Below the pieces are notes generated by a model. The model was not told where the DNA came from. It made no database searches and was given only the letters and a program-made list of their open reading frames with translations. The position numbers were made by a program, and so were the translations under genes. 64,000 nt of DNA, taken from contig NZ_AVPT01000013.1 in the NCBI RefSeq assembly GCF_000768335.1, forward strand, positions 1-64,000, given 5' to 3'. Shown here in pieces: positions 17,513-25,458 of this stretch (positions within the stretch are counted from its first letter, which is position 1; every line of letters starts with the position of its first letter). The stretch is from Lysobacter arseniciresistens ZS79 (GTDB taxonomy: Bacteria > Pseudomonadota > Gammaproteobacteria > Xanthomonadales > Xanthomonadaceae).

Positions 17513-18895
17513 CTAGTCTTCCACAGGTAATCCGGCCGCCCCCCATGCGGTCCATGATCCCGGCACATTTGCCACGTGTGCGAACCCGTGATGCCGCAGC
17601 AGGCTGGCGGCGATCGATGCTCGGTAGCCGGTGCCGCAGTAGACGGCGACGGTCTTTTGACGGTCAAGCTCGTCTAGCTTCTGCTCAAGGTGAGCGACGA
17701 ATACGTGCCTCGCACCTGGCACCTTGCCTTTTTTGACCTCGGCGTCGCTGCGCACATCGAGCACCAGTACATCTCGCTCGCGCCTTCGCTGGTCAAGCTC
17801 GTGCACGGTCCACTCTCCAATGCGTTCCAGCGGCAGGCCGGCGTTCTGCCAGTCCGTCATGCCGTTGCGAAGGAACCCGGCGACGTCGTCTATACCAATG
17901 CGGTAAAGGTGTAGCGCCGCCTGGTAGGCGTCCTGCGCCTTTTCAGCGACAAGCAATACCGGACGATCAGCGTCGAGCATGCGTCCAGCCCAGTTCGCAA
18001 ATTGGTCTCGCAGCGCGATGTTGATCGCCCCCTCGACGTGCCCGCCACCGAACGCGAGGATAGAGCGCACATCCACGACCTGCGCGTCCGCCGCCGCATC
18101 GCGGAACGCCTCCGGCGCGAGCGGCGGCGGCATCGGTGAGCCGCGGCGCAGAGGTGCACCGTGCCCGTTGAGCTTCTTGATGCGCGCGTAATGGCGGGGT
18201 GGCTCGGGCATGTCCTCCAGGAGCCACTCCACGAACGCGTCCTGGTCCCGCGGCTTGAGGGCGTCGCTGAACACACGCTCATTTCCAATTGTGGATTGCC
18301 GACGGTCGCCTATGGATTTGCCGCACGCGGAGCCGGCGCCGTGACAGGGGTACACCTCGATGCGGTCGCCCAACGGCAGAAGCGTCTCGAACAAGGAGCT
18401 GTATAGCTGGTGCGCGAGCGCCCGCGTTTGCTCTTTGCCGAGTAGATCGGGCCGACCGACGTCGAGGTTGAACAGCGTGTCACCGGTGAATACACCGAAG
18501 GGTGGTTGGCCTTGCATGTCGTCGCGGAGCAGTAGCGAAATATGCTCGGGCGTGTGGCCCGGTGTGTGAAGCACTTCCAAACTCGTCGCGCCGAGTTCAA
18601 GCCGCTCGCCTGCATGCAGAATCCGTCGCTTGAAACGGTAGTCGTCCGAAGCAGGTCCAGCGACCTGCGCGCCAGTCCGTTCCGCAAGTTCGTGAACACC
18701 GGAAACGAAGTCGGCGTGGATGTGCGTTTCAACGGCGTACGCCAAGTGCACACCGCTGGCTCGTGCCCGTTCGAGATAGATCTCAATATCGCGACGCGGG
18801 TCGATCACAGCAGCGATGCCCGCTTCGGTATCGCCGATGAGATACGAGATTTGCGCGATTCCATCGGTGTAGACCGGCTCGAACAGCAGGCTCAT
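17513..18895 (-). CDS. metallo-beta-lactamase / double rhodanese fusion
   Basis: A 460-residue cytoplasmic protein. Residues 1-240 form a metallo-beta-lactamase domain of the persulfide dioxygenase group, with THIHAD at 57-62, HTPGHTPEH at 110-118 and GDTLF. Two rhodanese domains follow. The first (about 260-350) lacks the catalytic cysteine, having VAEKAQDAYQ where the loop should be. The second (about 365-460) has AVYCGTGYRAS with C420, so it should carry persulfide. Fusions of this type oxidise glutathione persulfide to sulfite and move sulfane sulfur to thiols. It begins 92 bases downstream of a broken DUF2892 gene on the same strand. Confidence 0.85.
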   Translation of the reverse strand: MSLLFEPVYTDGIAQISYLIGDTEAGIAAVIDPRRDIEIYLERARASGVHLAYAVETHIHADFVSGVHELAERTGAQVAGPASDDYRFKRRILHAGERLELGATSLEVLHTPGHTPEHISLLLRDDMQGQPPFGVFTGDTLFNLDVGRPDLLGKEQTRALAHQLYSSLFETLLPLGDRIEVYPCHGAGSACGKSIGDRRQSTIGNERVFSDALKPRDQDAFVEWLLEDMPEPPRHYARIKKLNGHGAPLRRGSPMPPPLAPEAFRDAAADAQVVDVRSILAFGGGHVEGAINIALRDQFANWAGRMLDADRPVLLVAEKAQDAYQAALHLYRIGIDDVAGFLRNGMTDWQNAGLPLERIGEWTVHELDQRRRERDVLVLDVRSDAEVKKGKVPGARHVFVAHLEQKLDELDRQKTVAVYCGTGYRASIAASLLRHHGFAHVANVPGSWTAWGAAGLPVED

Positions 18896-18986
18896 CGCAA
18901 CGCTCCTGTGAAGACCGGCGGTTCTGTACGACCGCTTCGTGGACTCGAACCCATGTCATCGCCCCGGCGTCGCCGGGCCTTTCCGC

Positions 18987-19186
18987 CTAACGAGGTGGCC
19001 GCCCCCAGGTATTCATGCCCAGAAGCCGGTATACCGGGCAGAACCCAACCGCGGCCGTCGCCAGAAGAACGAATCCCAGCAGCCCCACCAGTGGAGCGGG
19101 TGGTCCGATAGCAAGGCCTAGCCCACCAAAGCGAGCCCCGCGATACCGCGGAGCAGGCGCTCGATAGAAACCATGTTTCGCGTCAT
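18987..19186 (-). pseudogene. DUF2892 (YgaP-like) membrane protein, frameshifted
   Basis: Starting at the ATG at 19186, with an ideal AGGAGG site seven bases upstream, the frame reads SIERLLRGIAGLALVG and then stops at 19118-19120. The next frame continues with GLAIGPPAPLVGLLGF and then VGFCPVYRLLGMNTWG to a stop at 18987. Together they are a complete two-helix DUF2892 protein with the conserved CP motif. One base missing near 19118 explains the break. Such small membrane proteins usually accompany rhodaneses, and the MBL-rhodanese gene follows. A sequencing error is possible because the rest is well preserved. Confidence 0.75.
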
Positions 19187-19316
19187 GGCCGTGCCTCCTG
19201 TGCGGTCTGAACGTACGCTCGCGGCCGTGAAGTTCATATGACCCACACGATTCACCGCCGCTGAACGGGCGCTTTGATTGACTGACGCCAAGATCCCCTC
19301 TGCCAAGGCTGGGACC

Positions 19317-20105
19317 ATGTGTACCAAGACCTTCAGTGTGGCGATCGCCACGGCACTCACACTTTCTGCATGCACTGGCGGTGAGCCGGTTGGAGGCGCG
19401 ACCAACCCGCCTGGCACGGAAGAGACCGCGAAGACCAACGTGCTGGAAGCTGGCGCCGCGGCACTGCAGAACAACGGACCGCTCGCCAAGATGGATATCT
19501 ACCTCGTCGGTTTCCATCCGATGAAGGAACAGCCAAGCCACCAGATGGTGGCGCATCACTTCTGCCGACAGGTCAATCAGGATTTCGCGCAGTGCGCCCT
19601 GTTTGACGGCAATACCGTCGATGCCAACCTCAACGGCGTTGAGTACATCATTTCCGAGAAGCTGTTCGAGTCGCTGCCGGCGGAGGAGAGAGCCTACTGG
19701 CACCCCCACAACGGCGAGATCCTCAGCGGCCAATTGGTGGCTCCGAACCTGCCCGAAGTGGCGGACAAAGAGCTCATGAAGTCCAAGATGAACAGCTATG
19801 GCAAGACCTGGCACACTTGGCAATCCCGCAACGGACTCGAGCCAGGGGACCGGATGCCGTTGGGCGAGCCAATGCTTGCGTGGTCGTTCAATCGCGACGG
19901 CGAGGCAATGCCTGGCCTCATCGAATCGCGGGATAAGCGCATGGACATCGACTCGGCTGAGCGCCGCCGCGAGCGTCAGGACCTCGTCGGTCTGGCACGG
20001 CCACAGGAAGGCGTGGACGCCTTGCGCGCTCACTTCCCAAATGCAACGCCGATCCCCGGGGTCGAAGCAAAGGCGGAGACGGACCCAGCAGAGAGCACAC
20101 AGTGA
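19317..20105 (+). CDS. OBAP/DUF1264 family lipoprotein
   Basis: A 262-residue protein; I choose the ATG at 19317, which gives a signal peptide with lipobox LSAC, rather than a TTG at 19278. The core (KMDIYLVGFHPMKEQPSHQM, then AHHFCRQVNQDFAQCALFDG and GVEYIISEKLFESL) matches the oil-body-associated protein family DUF1264, known from plants, fungi and scattered bacteria. It would be anchored in the outer or inner membrane facing the periplasm. Function is unknown. It is divergent from the DUF2892/MBL-rhodanese genes, with about 130 bases between them. The lipoprotein form is worth noting because the eukaryotic members are not lipoproteins. Confidence 0.7.
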   Translation: MCTKTFSVAIATALTLSACTGGEPVGGATNPPGTEETAKTNVLEAGAAALQNNGPLAKMDIYLVGFHPMKEQPSHQMVAHHFCRQVNQDFAQCALFDGNTVDANLNGVEYIISEKLFESLPAEERAYWHPHNGEILSGQLVAPNLPEVADKELMKSKMNSYGKTWHTWQSRNGLEPGDRMPLGEPMLAWSFNRDGEAMPGLIESRDKRMDIDSAERRRERQDLVGLARPQEGVDALRAHFPNATPIPGVEAKAETDPAESTQ

Positions 20106-20229
20106 CCTAGCTCCTCAAGGTCTGGAGGTTTGTCGATGCACTCAACAGACACGAATCCATTGTGATCCTGCATGCCGACCAGGAGTGCGGGATGATCGAC
20201 ACGACCCATCGCCTGGAAGCCGCTACATC

Positions 20230-20689
20230 CGCAGACGAATGATCGGATCGCCCAGCGTGCCCTGACTCACTTTGCCGCTTGCGCCCAAGGCGAGTGCGCA
20301 GACGTCGACCGCCGCCTCGACTCGCTCGACCGGGAGTGGGACGTCGAGCGTGTCATCGAACTGGAGGCGGCGACGACCATCGGTGGCGCTCGACAAAGAC
20401 TGGGACACCAAGCGCCTGCTACAGACCAACTTCGCGGCCATTCGCTGCTGGCGGTGTTGCTGGGCAGGCGCGATCGGCGCTCTCTGAGTAGCCACTCTCG
20501 TCCCGCTCTGCATGGCACAGCATGCATTGCAGGCCTGTGCCCGCCGCTGTCGCCCGTCCGGAAATTGGCTTTCGGACCCGCCGTGAAATCGATGAAGAGC
20601 GTTTCGCACTGCAGGCGCTGCGTGGCGACTTCGATATGCCTGCAGACAGCGCGAACGCTTACCGGATCATGGACGCAGTACGGCACTGA
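20230..20689 (+). pseudogene. degenerate DUF2892/YgaP-like membrane protein gene
   Basis: Fragments in different frames fit one decayed gene. Around 20235-20400 one frame gives RRLDSLDREWDVERVIELEA, a typical N-terminal segment of larger DUF2892 proteins. Near 20510-20575 QHALQ and GLCPPLSPVRKLAF appear in two frames, matching the membrane end with its CPP motif. At 20579-20689 a third frame gives TRREIDEERFALQALRGDF and a natural stop. At least two frameshifts separate them. Upstream bases 20106-20229 contain a short open frame (VDALNRHESIVILHADQECG) that I do not recognise. Confidence 0.65.
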
Positions 20690-20712
20690 CCGGGCGCGGC
20701 ACGCAGCGGTCG

Positions 20713-21252
20713 CTAGCCCGGGACTTTGCTCCTGTCTTGGGAAGCGCCCGCCTCGATCCTGTGGCGCACCTCTTCCTCAAGACCCTTGAGCCCCCAGGCC
20801 TTCCCGGTTGCGATAGCCTCATCGATCTTCTTCCCATCCACCCATGCGGCCCGAAGCGCCGCCATCGCCCCGACACGGTTGCCGCTTGCACAGTGCACGA
20901 GCACCGGTCGCTCCGCGTCGCGGACAAGGGCGTCGAACGTCATCACGTTCTCACGGGTGAGATCCACTGCGCCGCGTAGCGGCAGGTTGGAGTACAGAAG
21001 GCCGGCCGCACGGACGGCTGCCGCCTCGTCGAAATCCGGCGTCTCCGCATCTGGAGTGAGGTCGATGATGTGGTGGATGCCGGCCTCGCGCACGCGTGCG
21101 ACGTCGTCGGCAGCCAGCCGACCCGCCGACACGATGCCCGGCGCCGGCGACACCGCATCCGCCACGGCCGGCAGTGCAGTCGGATGGGTGGTGGGGGTGC
21201 AACCGGGGCCTGCGAGCGCAACGACAAGGCAGAACAATGGAATGAACTTCAT
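20713..21252 (-). CDS. DUF442 (TIGR01244-type) phosphatase-like lipoprotein
   Basis: A 179-residue protein. The ATG at 21252 gives a signal peptide with a possible lipobox (AGPGC, C18). The body is a dual-specificity-phosphatase-like DUF442 domain with the active-site loop HCASGNRVGAM (C-x5-R). Members of this family occur beside sulfide-oxidising and persulfide genes; their substrate is unknown. It is the last gene of the minus-strand operon, 10 bases after the second YeeE-like gene. A second DUF442 protein, cytoplasmic, is encoded at 24218-24658 in the divergent operon, so the pair may serve opposite sides of the membrane. Confidence 0.8.
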   Translation of the reverse strand: MKFIPLFCLVVALAGPGCTPTTHPTALPAVADAVSPAPGIVSAGRLAADDVARVREAGIHHIIDLTPDAETPDFDEAAAVRAAGLLYSNLPLRGAVDLTRENVMTFDALVRDAERPVLVHCASGNRVGAMAALRAAWVDGKKIDEAIATGKAWGLKGLEEEVRHRIEAGASQDRSKVPG

Positions 21253-21262
21253 GGCGTAACCC

Positions 21263-21682
21263 TCAGGCGCGATTGACGAGACGGTGCAACAGGATGCCCG
21301 CCAACATGGCCGGGATGAACCACAGTGCTTCGATTGAGCCGATGCCGAGGCCGGCGAGCGCGGGGCCGGGGCAGTAGCCGGCAATGCCCCAGCCGATCCC
21401 GAACAATGCCGCACCGCCGAGCAGCCTGCGGTCGACGTGCTTCAGGTTCGACAGCTGGAACGTATCGGCGAGCACCGGGCTGCCGCGACGCAGCACAAAG
21501 CGGAACAGCAGCGTGGTGGTGGCGACGGCGCCGCCGAGCACGAACATCAGCGTCGGGTCGAAATCGCCGAATACGTCGAGGAAGCCGAGCACGATGCGGG
21601 GGTCAGTCATGCCCGACATCGCCAATCCCAGCCCAAACAGGGCCCCCGACAGCAGCGCGGCGAGTAAAAACTTCTTCATCAT
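21263..21682 (-). CDS. YeeE/YedE-type transporter half (C-terminal-like)
   Basis: A 139-residue membrane protein with about four helices. It belongs to the DUF6691/YeeE group, with [14 protein letters not shown] holding the conserved cysteine. It starts at the ATG at 21682, one base overlapping the stop of the upstream half (TGATG). In YeeE (TsuA), thiosulfate or sulfur is relayed through membrane cysteines; split two-gene versions are common next to Blh and BigR genes and are thought to move sulfur compounds across the inner membrane. Confidence 0.85.
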   Translation of the reverse strand: MMKKFLLAALLSGALFGLGLAMSGMTDPRIVLGFLDVFGDFDPTLMFVLGGAVATTTLLFRFVLRRGSPVLADTFQLSNLKHVDRRLLGGAALFGIGWGIAGYCPGPALAGLGIGSIEALWFIPAMLAGILLHRLVNRA

Positions 21683-22098
21683 CAACTCCAGACGTGGCGC
21701 ACAAGGAAGGTGGTGACGATGGCCGTGGCCATGAAAGTCAGGACGGCCGCAAGCGAGCGCATGGACAGTCGGCCGAGCCCACACACGCCGTGGCCGCTCG
21801 TGCAGCCGTTGCTCATGCGCGTGCCGAAGCCCACCAGCAGCCCAGCGACTACCAGCCCGACGCGCGAATAGTCCGTCCGCGGCAGTGGTGCACCGGGCAC
21901 GAGTGCCATGTATAGGCCCGCGGCGACGATCAAGCCCAGGAAAAACATGGCGCGCCACGACACATCACCTGCCTTCGGGAACAGAACGCCGTTGAGGATG
22001 CCGCTGACGCCCGCGACCCGTCCGTTGAGCCACAGCAACAAGGTCGCGGACAGGCCGATCAACACTCCGCCTGCCAGGGCGATCATCCACGTGGTCAT
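21682..22098 (-). CDS. YeeE/YedE-type transporter half (N-terminal-like)
   Basis: A 138-residue membrane protein with about four helices. The hallmark [16 protein letters not shown] segment, with two cysteines, is the sulfur-relay motif of YeeE proteins. Its ATG at 22098 overlaps the end of the upstream MBL gene by four bases (ATGA), and its stop overlaps the start of the second half, so the two halves are translationally coupled and probably form one transporter. Direction of transport cannot be read from the sequence. Confidence 0.85.
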   Translation of the reverse strand: MTTWMIALAGGVLIGLSATLLLWLNGRVAGVSGILNGVLFPKAGDVSWRAMFFLGLIVAAGLYMALVPGAPLPRTDYSRVGLVVAGLLVGFGTRMSNGCTSGHGVCGLGRLSMRSLAAVLTFMATAIVTTFLVRHVWS

Positions 22099-22967
22099 GC
22101 CTCACCTCCCAATTGGTTCAGGGGCAGCCGCAGGTAGCGGATGCCGTTCGCGTCCGTCGGCGGCAGCTCGCCCGCGCGAATGTTCACCTGCAACGCCGGC
22201 AGAATTAGCTTGGGCGCCGCCAGTCTGGCATCCCGTTCGGTCCTAATTTTGACGAACGTCTCCTCATCTGCCCCGCCGCCCACATGCACATTGCGCTGCT
22301 TCTGCTCGTCGAGCGAGCTCTGCGGATGCGCCTCGCGCTCGGCCGGCGGGTAGTCGTGGCACAGGAACAGGCGGGTGTCGGCGGGCAGATCGAACAAGGT
22401 GCGGATCGACCGGTAGAGTTTGCGCGCGTCGCCTCCTGGGAAGTCCACCCTCGCCGTGCCCGTTTCAGGGGCAAACACCGTATCGCCCACGAACGCGGCG
22501 TCACCTACGAGATAGGTCAGACTGTCGTCGGTGTGACCGGGTGTCGCGATCGCACGCGTTTGGAGCTCCCCGATGGCGAACGTGTCTCCATCAGCGAACA
22601 GCCGATCGAACTGACGGCCGTCGGTGGCGAACTCCGGCTCCAGGCCGAACAGCGCCTTGAAGCGCTCCTGCACCTGGGTGATACCGCGACCAATCGCGAC
22701 CTTCGCGCCGGTTTCGCGCTTGAGGTATGCCGCGGACGTCAGGTGATCGGCATGCGCATGGGTTTCAAGGATCCAGTCCACGATCAGCGAATGCTCGCGC
22801 ACGAACGCGAGCACGCGGTCGGCCGCGGCCGTCGAGGTGCGGGCACTCGCGGGATCGTAGTCGAGCACCGGGTCGACGATGGCGGCATGGCCGCCGTCAT
22901 GATCGTAGACCACGTAGGTGAAGGTGAACGTGGCCGGGTCGTAAAAGTTCTGGACCTGCGGATTCAT
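22095..22967 (-). CDS. blh: Blh-like metallo-beta-lactamase, probable persulfide dioxygenase
   Basis: A 290-residue MBL-fold enzyme. ETHAHADHLTSA and TPGHTDDSLTYLVGD supply the iron or zinc ligands, and FLCHDYPP is the late conserved histidine motif seen in Blh and ETHE1 proteins. The DEQKQRNVHV region is also typical. It is the first gene of an operon with the two YeeE-like halves and DUF442. An AAGGAG site lies just upstream of the ATG. The promoter and a palindromic operator precede it, the layout of blh in Xylella and Agrobacterium under BigR, where it oxidises sulfide-derived persulfide. Confidence 0.85.
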   Translation of the reverse strand: MNPQVQNFYDPATFTFTYVVYDHDGGHAAIVDPVLDYDPASARTSTAAADRVLAFVREHSLIVDWILETHAHADHLTSAAYLKRETGAKVAIGRGITQVQERFKALFGLEPEFATDGRQFDRLFADGDTFAIGELQTRAIATPGHTDDSLTYLVGDAAFVGDTVFAPETGTARVDFPGGDARKLYRSIRTLFDLPADTRLFLCHDYPPAEREAHPQSSLDEQKQRNVHVGGGADEETFVKIRTERDARLAAPKLILPALQVNIRAGELPPTDANGIRYLRLPLNQLGGEA

Positions 22968-22986
22968 CTTACAGCTCCTTGCTCTG

Positions 22987-23031
22987 TAATTTAGGTACTG
23001 CTAAATTAGATTCGTCACCTATCCTTGTCAA
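22987..23031 (-). promoter_or_regulatory. promoter of blh operon overlapped by BigR/SqrR-type operator
   Basis: On the minus strand TTGACA (23031-23026) and TAATTT (23008-23003) are separated by exactly 17 bases, a strong sigma-70 promoter. A perfect inverted repeat TAATTTAG-N6-CTAAATTA at 22987-23008 covers the -10 box. ArsR-type repressors of the BigR group bind AT-rich palindromes of this kind. The repressor gene begins 24 bases beyond, on the other strand, so one site could control both operons. Confidence 0.75.
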
Positions 23032-23054
23032 GAACTTACTAAACTACATCCGCC

Positions 23055-23399
23055 ATGGCCCGTTCATCAAAGAAGATACGTCCGATGCCCTCGCCCGAGC
23101 AGATGGCGCAACATGCCAATGAAGCGGCCGCACTGTTGAAGGCACTGGCCCATCCGGCACGCCTGCTCGTGCTGTGCCAGCTGGTCGAGGGCGAGGCTCC
23201 GGTAGGAGAGTTGCAGCCGATTACCGGGCTCAGCATGTCCGCCCTGTCGCAGCACCTGGCCGTACTGCGCGAGATGCAGCTCGTCACGACGCGTCGCGAG
23301 GCGCAGACCATCTACTACGCGCTAGCCGAGGGCCCTGCTGCAAGCGTGCTCGATACGCTATACGCCGCCTACTGTGGCAGCCAGGAGGCTGTCCAATGA
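23055..23399 (+). CDS. bigR: BigR/SqrR-type persulfide-sensing ArsR repressor
   Basis: A 114-residue winged-helix regulator. The recognition helix region is MSALSQHLAVLREMQLV. Two cysteines, C41 (LLVLCQLVEGE) and C107 (LYAAYCG), sit at the positions used by SqrR and BigR to form an intramolecular tetrasulfide when reactive sulfur species rise, releasing the DNA. Metal-site motifs of ArsR or SmtB are absent. It overlaps the following TauE/SafE gene by four bases. It should repress both its own operon and the divergent blh operon through the palindrome at 22987-23008. Confidence 0.85.
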   Translation: MARSSKKIRPMPSPEQMAQHANEAAALLKALAHPARLLVLCQLVEGEAPVGELQPITGLSMSALSQHLAVLREMQLVTTRREAQTIYYALAEGPAASVLDTLYAAYCGSQEAVQ

Positions 23400-24181
23400 C
23401 CACGTTCCAGTTAGTGATGGGGGTCCTTTCCGGCGGCGTCGTCGGCTTCACGCTCGGGCTGGTCGGTGGCGGCGGCTCCATTCTCGCGGTGCCGCTCATG
23501 GTCTACCTCGTCGGGGTGCGCGACCCGCATGTGGCGATCGGCACCAGCGCGCTTGCGGTTGCGGCCAACGCACTGATCGGCCTGACCAACCATGCCCGCA
23601 AGCGCAACGTGAAGTGGCGTTGCGCCGCGGCGTTCGCTATCGCTGGCGTGCTGGGCGCGTGGTTCGGGGCGATGCTCGGCAAGACCATGGACGGGCAGCA
23701 GCTGCTTGCATTGTTCGCGCTCCTGATGCTCGTGGTCGCCGGCATGATGTTCCGCTCGCGCGGAAGTGAAGGGGATCCGGCGGTGGTGCTCAATCGAGGC
23801 AACGCGCCGAAGCTGCTGGGTTCGGGCGCGGTCACCGGGCTCCTGTCGGGTTTCTTCGGTATTGGCGGGGGCTTTCTGGTGGTACCGGGCCTAATCGCCT
23901 CGACCGGCATGCCGATCCTGTTCGCGGTCGGTTCATCGCTGCTCGCCGTTACCGCCTTCGGACTGACCACCGCATTGAGCTACGCGAGCTCCGGACTGGT
24001 CGCCTGGTCGCTTGCGGTGGCGTTCATCGGCGGCGGCGCGGTCGGCAGTCTGTTCGGCGCCCGCCTCGCCACACGCCTGGGCGACCGCAAGGGCGTGCTC
24101 AACACGGTGCTTGCCGGCCTGATCGTCGTCGTCGCGGTGTACATGCTGTACCGCACCGCGAGTGAACTCGGCTGGATCTGA
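23396..24181 (+). CDS. TauE/SafE sulfite exporter family protein
   Basis: A 261-residue inner-membrane protein with about eight helices and two repeated halves. Each half has a glycine-rich entry (GFTLGLVGGGGSILAVPLMV and LLSGFFGIGGGFLVVPGLI), the signature of TauE/SafE. Members export sulfite or sulfoacetate, the product expected from persulfide dioxygenases. The start ATG at 23396 overlaps the repressor stop, so expression follows BigR control. Confidence 0.9.
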   Translation: MTTFQLVMGVLSGGVVGFTLGLVGGGGSILAVPLMVYLVGVRDPHVAIGTSALAVAANALIGLTNHARKRNVKWRCAAAFAIAGVLGAWFGAMLGKTMDGQQLLALFALLMLVVAGMMFRSRGSEGDPAVVLNRGNAPKLLGSGAVTGLLSGFFGIGGGFLVVPGLIASTGMPILFAVGSSLLAVTAFGLTTALSYASSGLVAWSLAVAFIGGGAVGSLFGARLATRLGDRKGVLNTVLAGLIVVVAVYMLYRTASELGWI

Positions 24182-24217
24182 ATTTCGTTCTTCCCCGCAA
24201 ACGTTCCGGAGGCTCCC

Positions 24218-24658
24218 ATGCACACATCCTGGCGCTTCGCTGAAGATCACTACGCCGGTGGGCAGCCCACGCCTGCGCATCTGGCCGAACTCGTGCGCGA
24301 GGGCGTGCGCACGGTTATCAACCTGCGGGCCCCGGACGAGCCCGCGGAATATGACGAAGCCGCCGAGGCCGCCCGGCTCGGCCTGAACTACGTGTCGCTG
24401 CCGATCGCCGGCGCCGCCGATCTCGACCGAGCCCGGGTGCGCGAGTTCGGCCAGACGCTGGACGATGCGCGCCGCGAAGGCGGGGTCCTGATCCATTGCG
24501 GGAGTTCCAACCGCGTGGGCGCGATGATCGCGCTTGACGCGACACTCAATCGCGGCTGCTCGCTGGAAGCGGCGCTCAAACGCGGCCGTGAGGCCGGTCT
24601 GGCGACGCTGGAGCCGGCCGTAGTGGCGCTCGCGGAAAAAGAAGGAGCCCGGTCATGA
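24218..24658 (+). CDS. DUF442 phosphatase-like protein
   Basis: A 146-residue cytoplasmic protein, paralogous in fold to the lipoprotein at 20713-21252. It carries HCGSSNRVGAM as active-site loop (C-x5-R) and an N-terminal GGQPTPAHLAELVREGVRTV typical of the family. It overlaps the next gene by four bases. Known only by association with sulfide oxidation and persulfide dioxygenase genes, where it is sometimes fused to them; substrate unknown. Confidence 0.85.
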   Translation: MHTSWRFAEDHYAGGQPTPAHLAELVREGVRTVINLRAPDEPAEYDEAAEAARLGLNYVSLPIAGAADLDRARVREFGQTLDDARREGGVLIHCGSSNRVGAMIALDATLNRGCSLEAALKRGREAGLATLEPAVVALAEKEGARS

Positions 24659-25419
24659 TCGGTCCCGCCACCATCTTCCGCCAGCTCTTCGAGCCGGTGT
24701 CTTCGACCTACACCTATCTGATCGCCTGCCCCGAAACACGCGAAGCCGCCCTTGTGGATCCGGTGATGCCCGCCTGGCAGCGCGACCTGCAGGTAGTCAA
24801 CGAGCTCGGTCTGAATCTCGTTATGACGATCGACACGCACATTCATGCGGACCACATCACGTCGGCGTCGATGCTCCGGCGGGAGGTAGGCAGCCGCATC
24901 GCTACCCCCGCGCTCGATGCACTGTCCTGTACCGACGTGCCGATGGAAGACGGCGTCCCCCTGCAGGTCGGCGGCGTGCGCATAGACCCGATGCATACGC
25001 CCGGCCACACCGACAACCACTTCGCGTTGGTGATGAATGACCGCGTGTTCACCGGCGACGCGCTGCTGATCGACGGCTGCGGCCGTACGGACTTTCAGAG
25101 CGGCGACGCGCGTGAACTGTACGAGAGCGTACGCGGTCGGCTGTTCGGCCTCCCGGGCGAGACGCTCGTGTACCCGGCGCATGACTACCAGGGGCGGTGG
25201 GTATCGAGCATCGCGCAGGAGAAGCAGCGCAACCCGCGGCTCGGCGCCGAACGCACGCTCGAGGATTTCGTCGAGCTGATGGAAAACCTGAACCTGCCAT
25301 ACCCGAAGTTCATCGACTATGCCGTGCCGGGTAACAAGGCGTGCGGGCAGTGTCCTCCGGACCTGCCGGAGCACCTTCGCCAGTACTGTCAGGAAATGGC
25401 GGAAAGCCCCCAAGGTTAG
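24655..25419 (+). CDS. ETHE1-like persulfide dioxygenase
   Basis: A 254-residue MBL-fold enzyme. THIHADHITSA, HTPGHTDNHFAL, FTGDALLIDGCGRTDF and YPAHDYQGR match ETHE1-type iron dioxygenases that turn glutathione persulfide into sulfite. The GRTDFQSGD segment is a strong ETHE1 marker. It ends the bigR operon. Together with the Blh-like enzyme and the MBL-rhodanese protein there are three putative persulfide-oxidising enzymes within 8 kb, yet no sulfide:quinone oxidoreductase gene. Confidence 0.85.
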   Translation: MIGPATIFRQLFEPVSSTYTYLIACPETREAALVDPVMPAWQRDLQVVNELGLNLVMTIDTHIHADHITSASMLRREVGSRIATPALDALSCTDVPMEDGVPLQVGGVRIDPMHTPGHTDNHFALVMNDRVFTGDALLIDGCGRTDFQSGDARELYESVRGRLFGLPGETLVYPAHDYQGRWVSSIAQEKQRNPRLGAERTLEDFVELMENLNLPYPKFIDYAVPGNKACGQCPPDLPEHLRQYCQEMAESPQG

Positions 25420-25458
25420 CGAGGGTCGGGGGTTGGAGGCATTCCACGGCCGCCGAAT

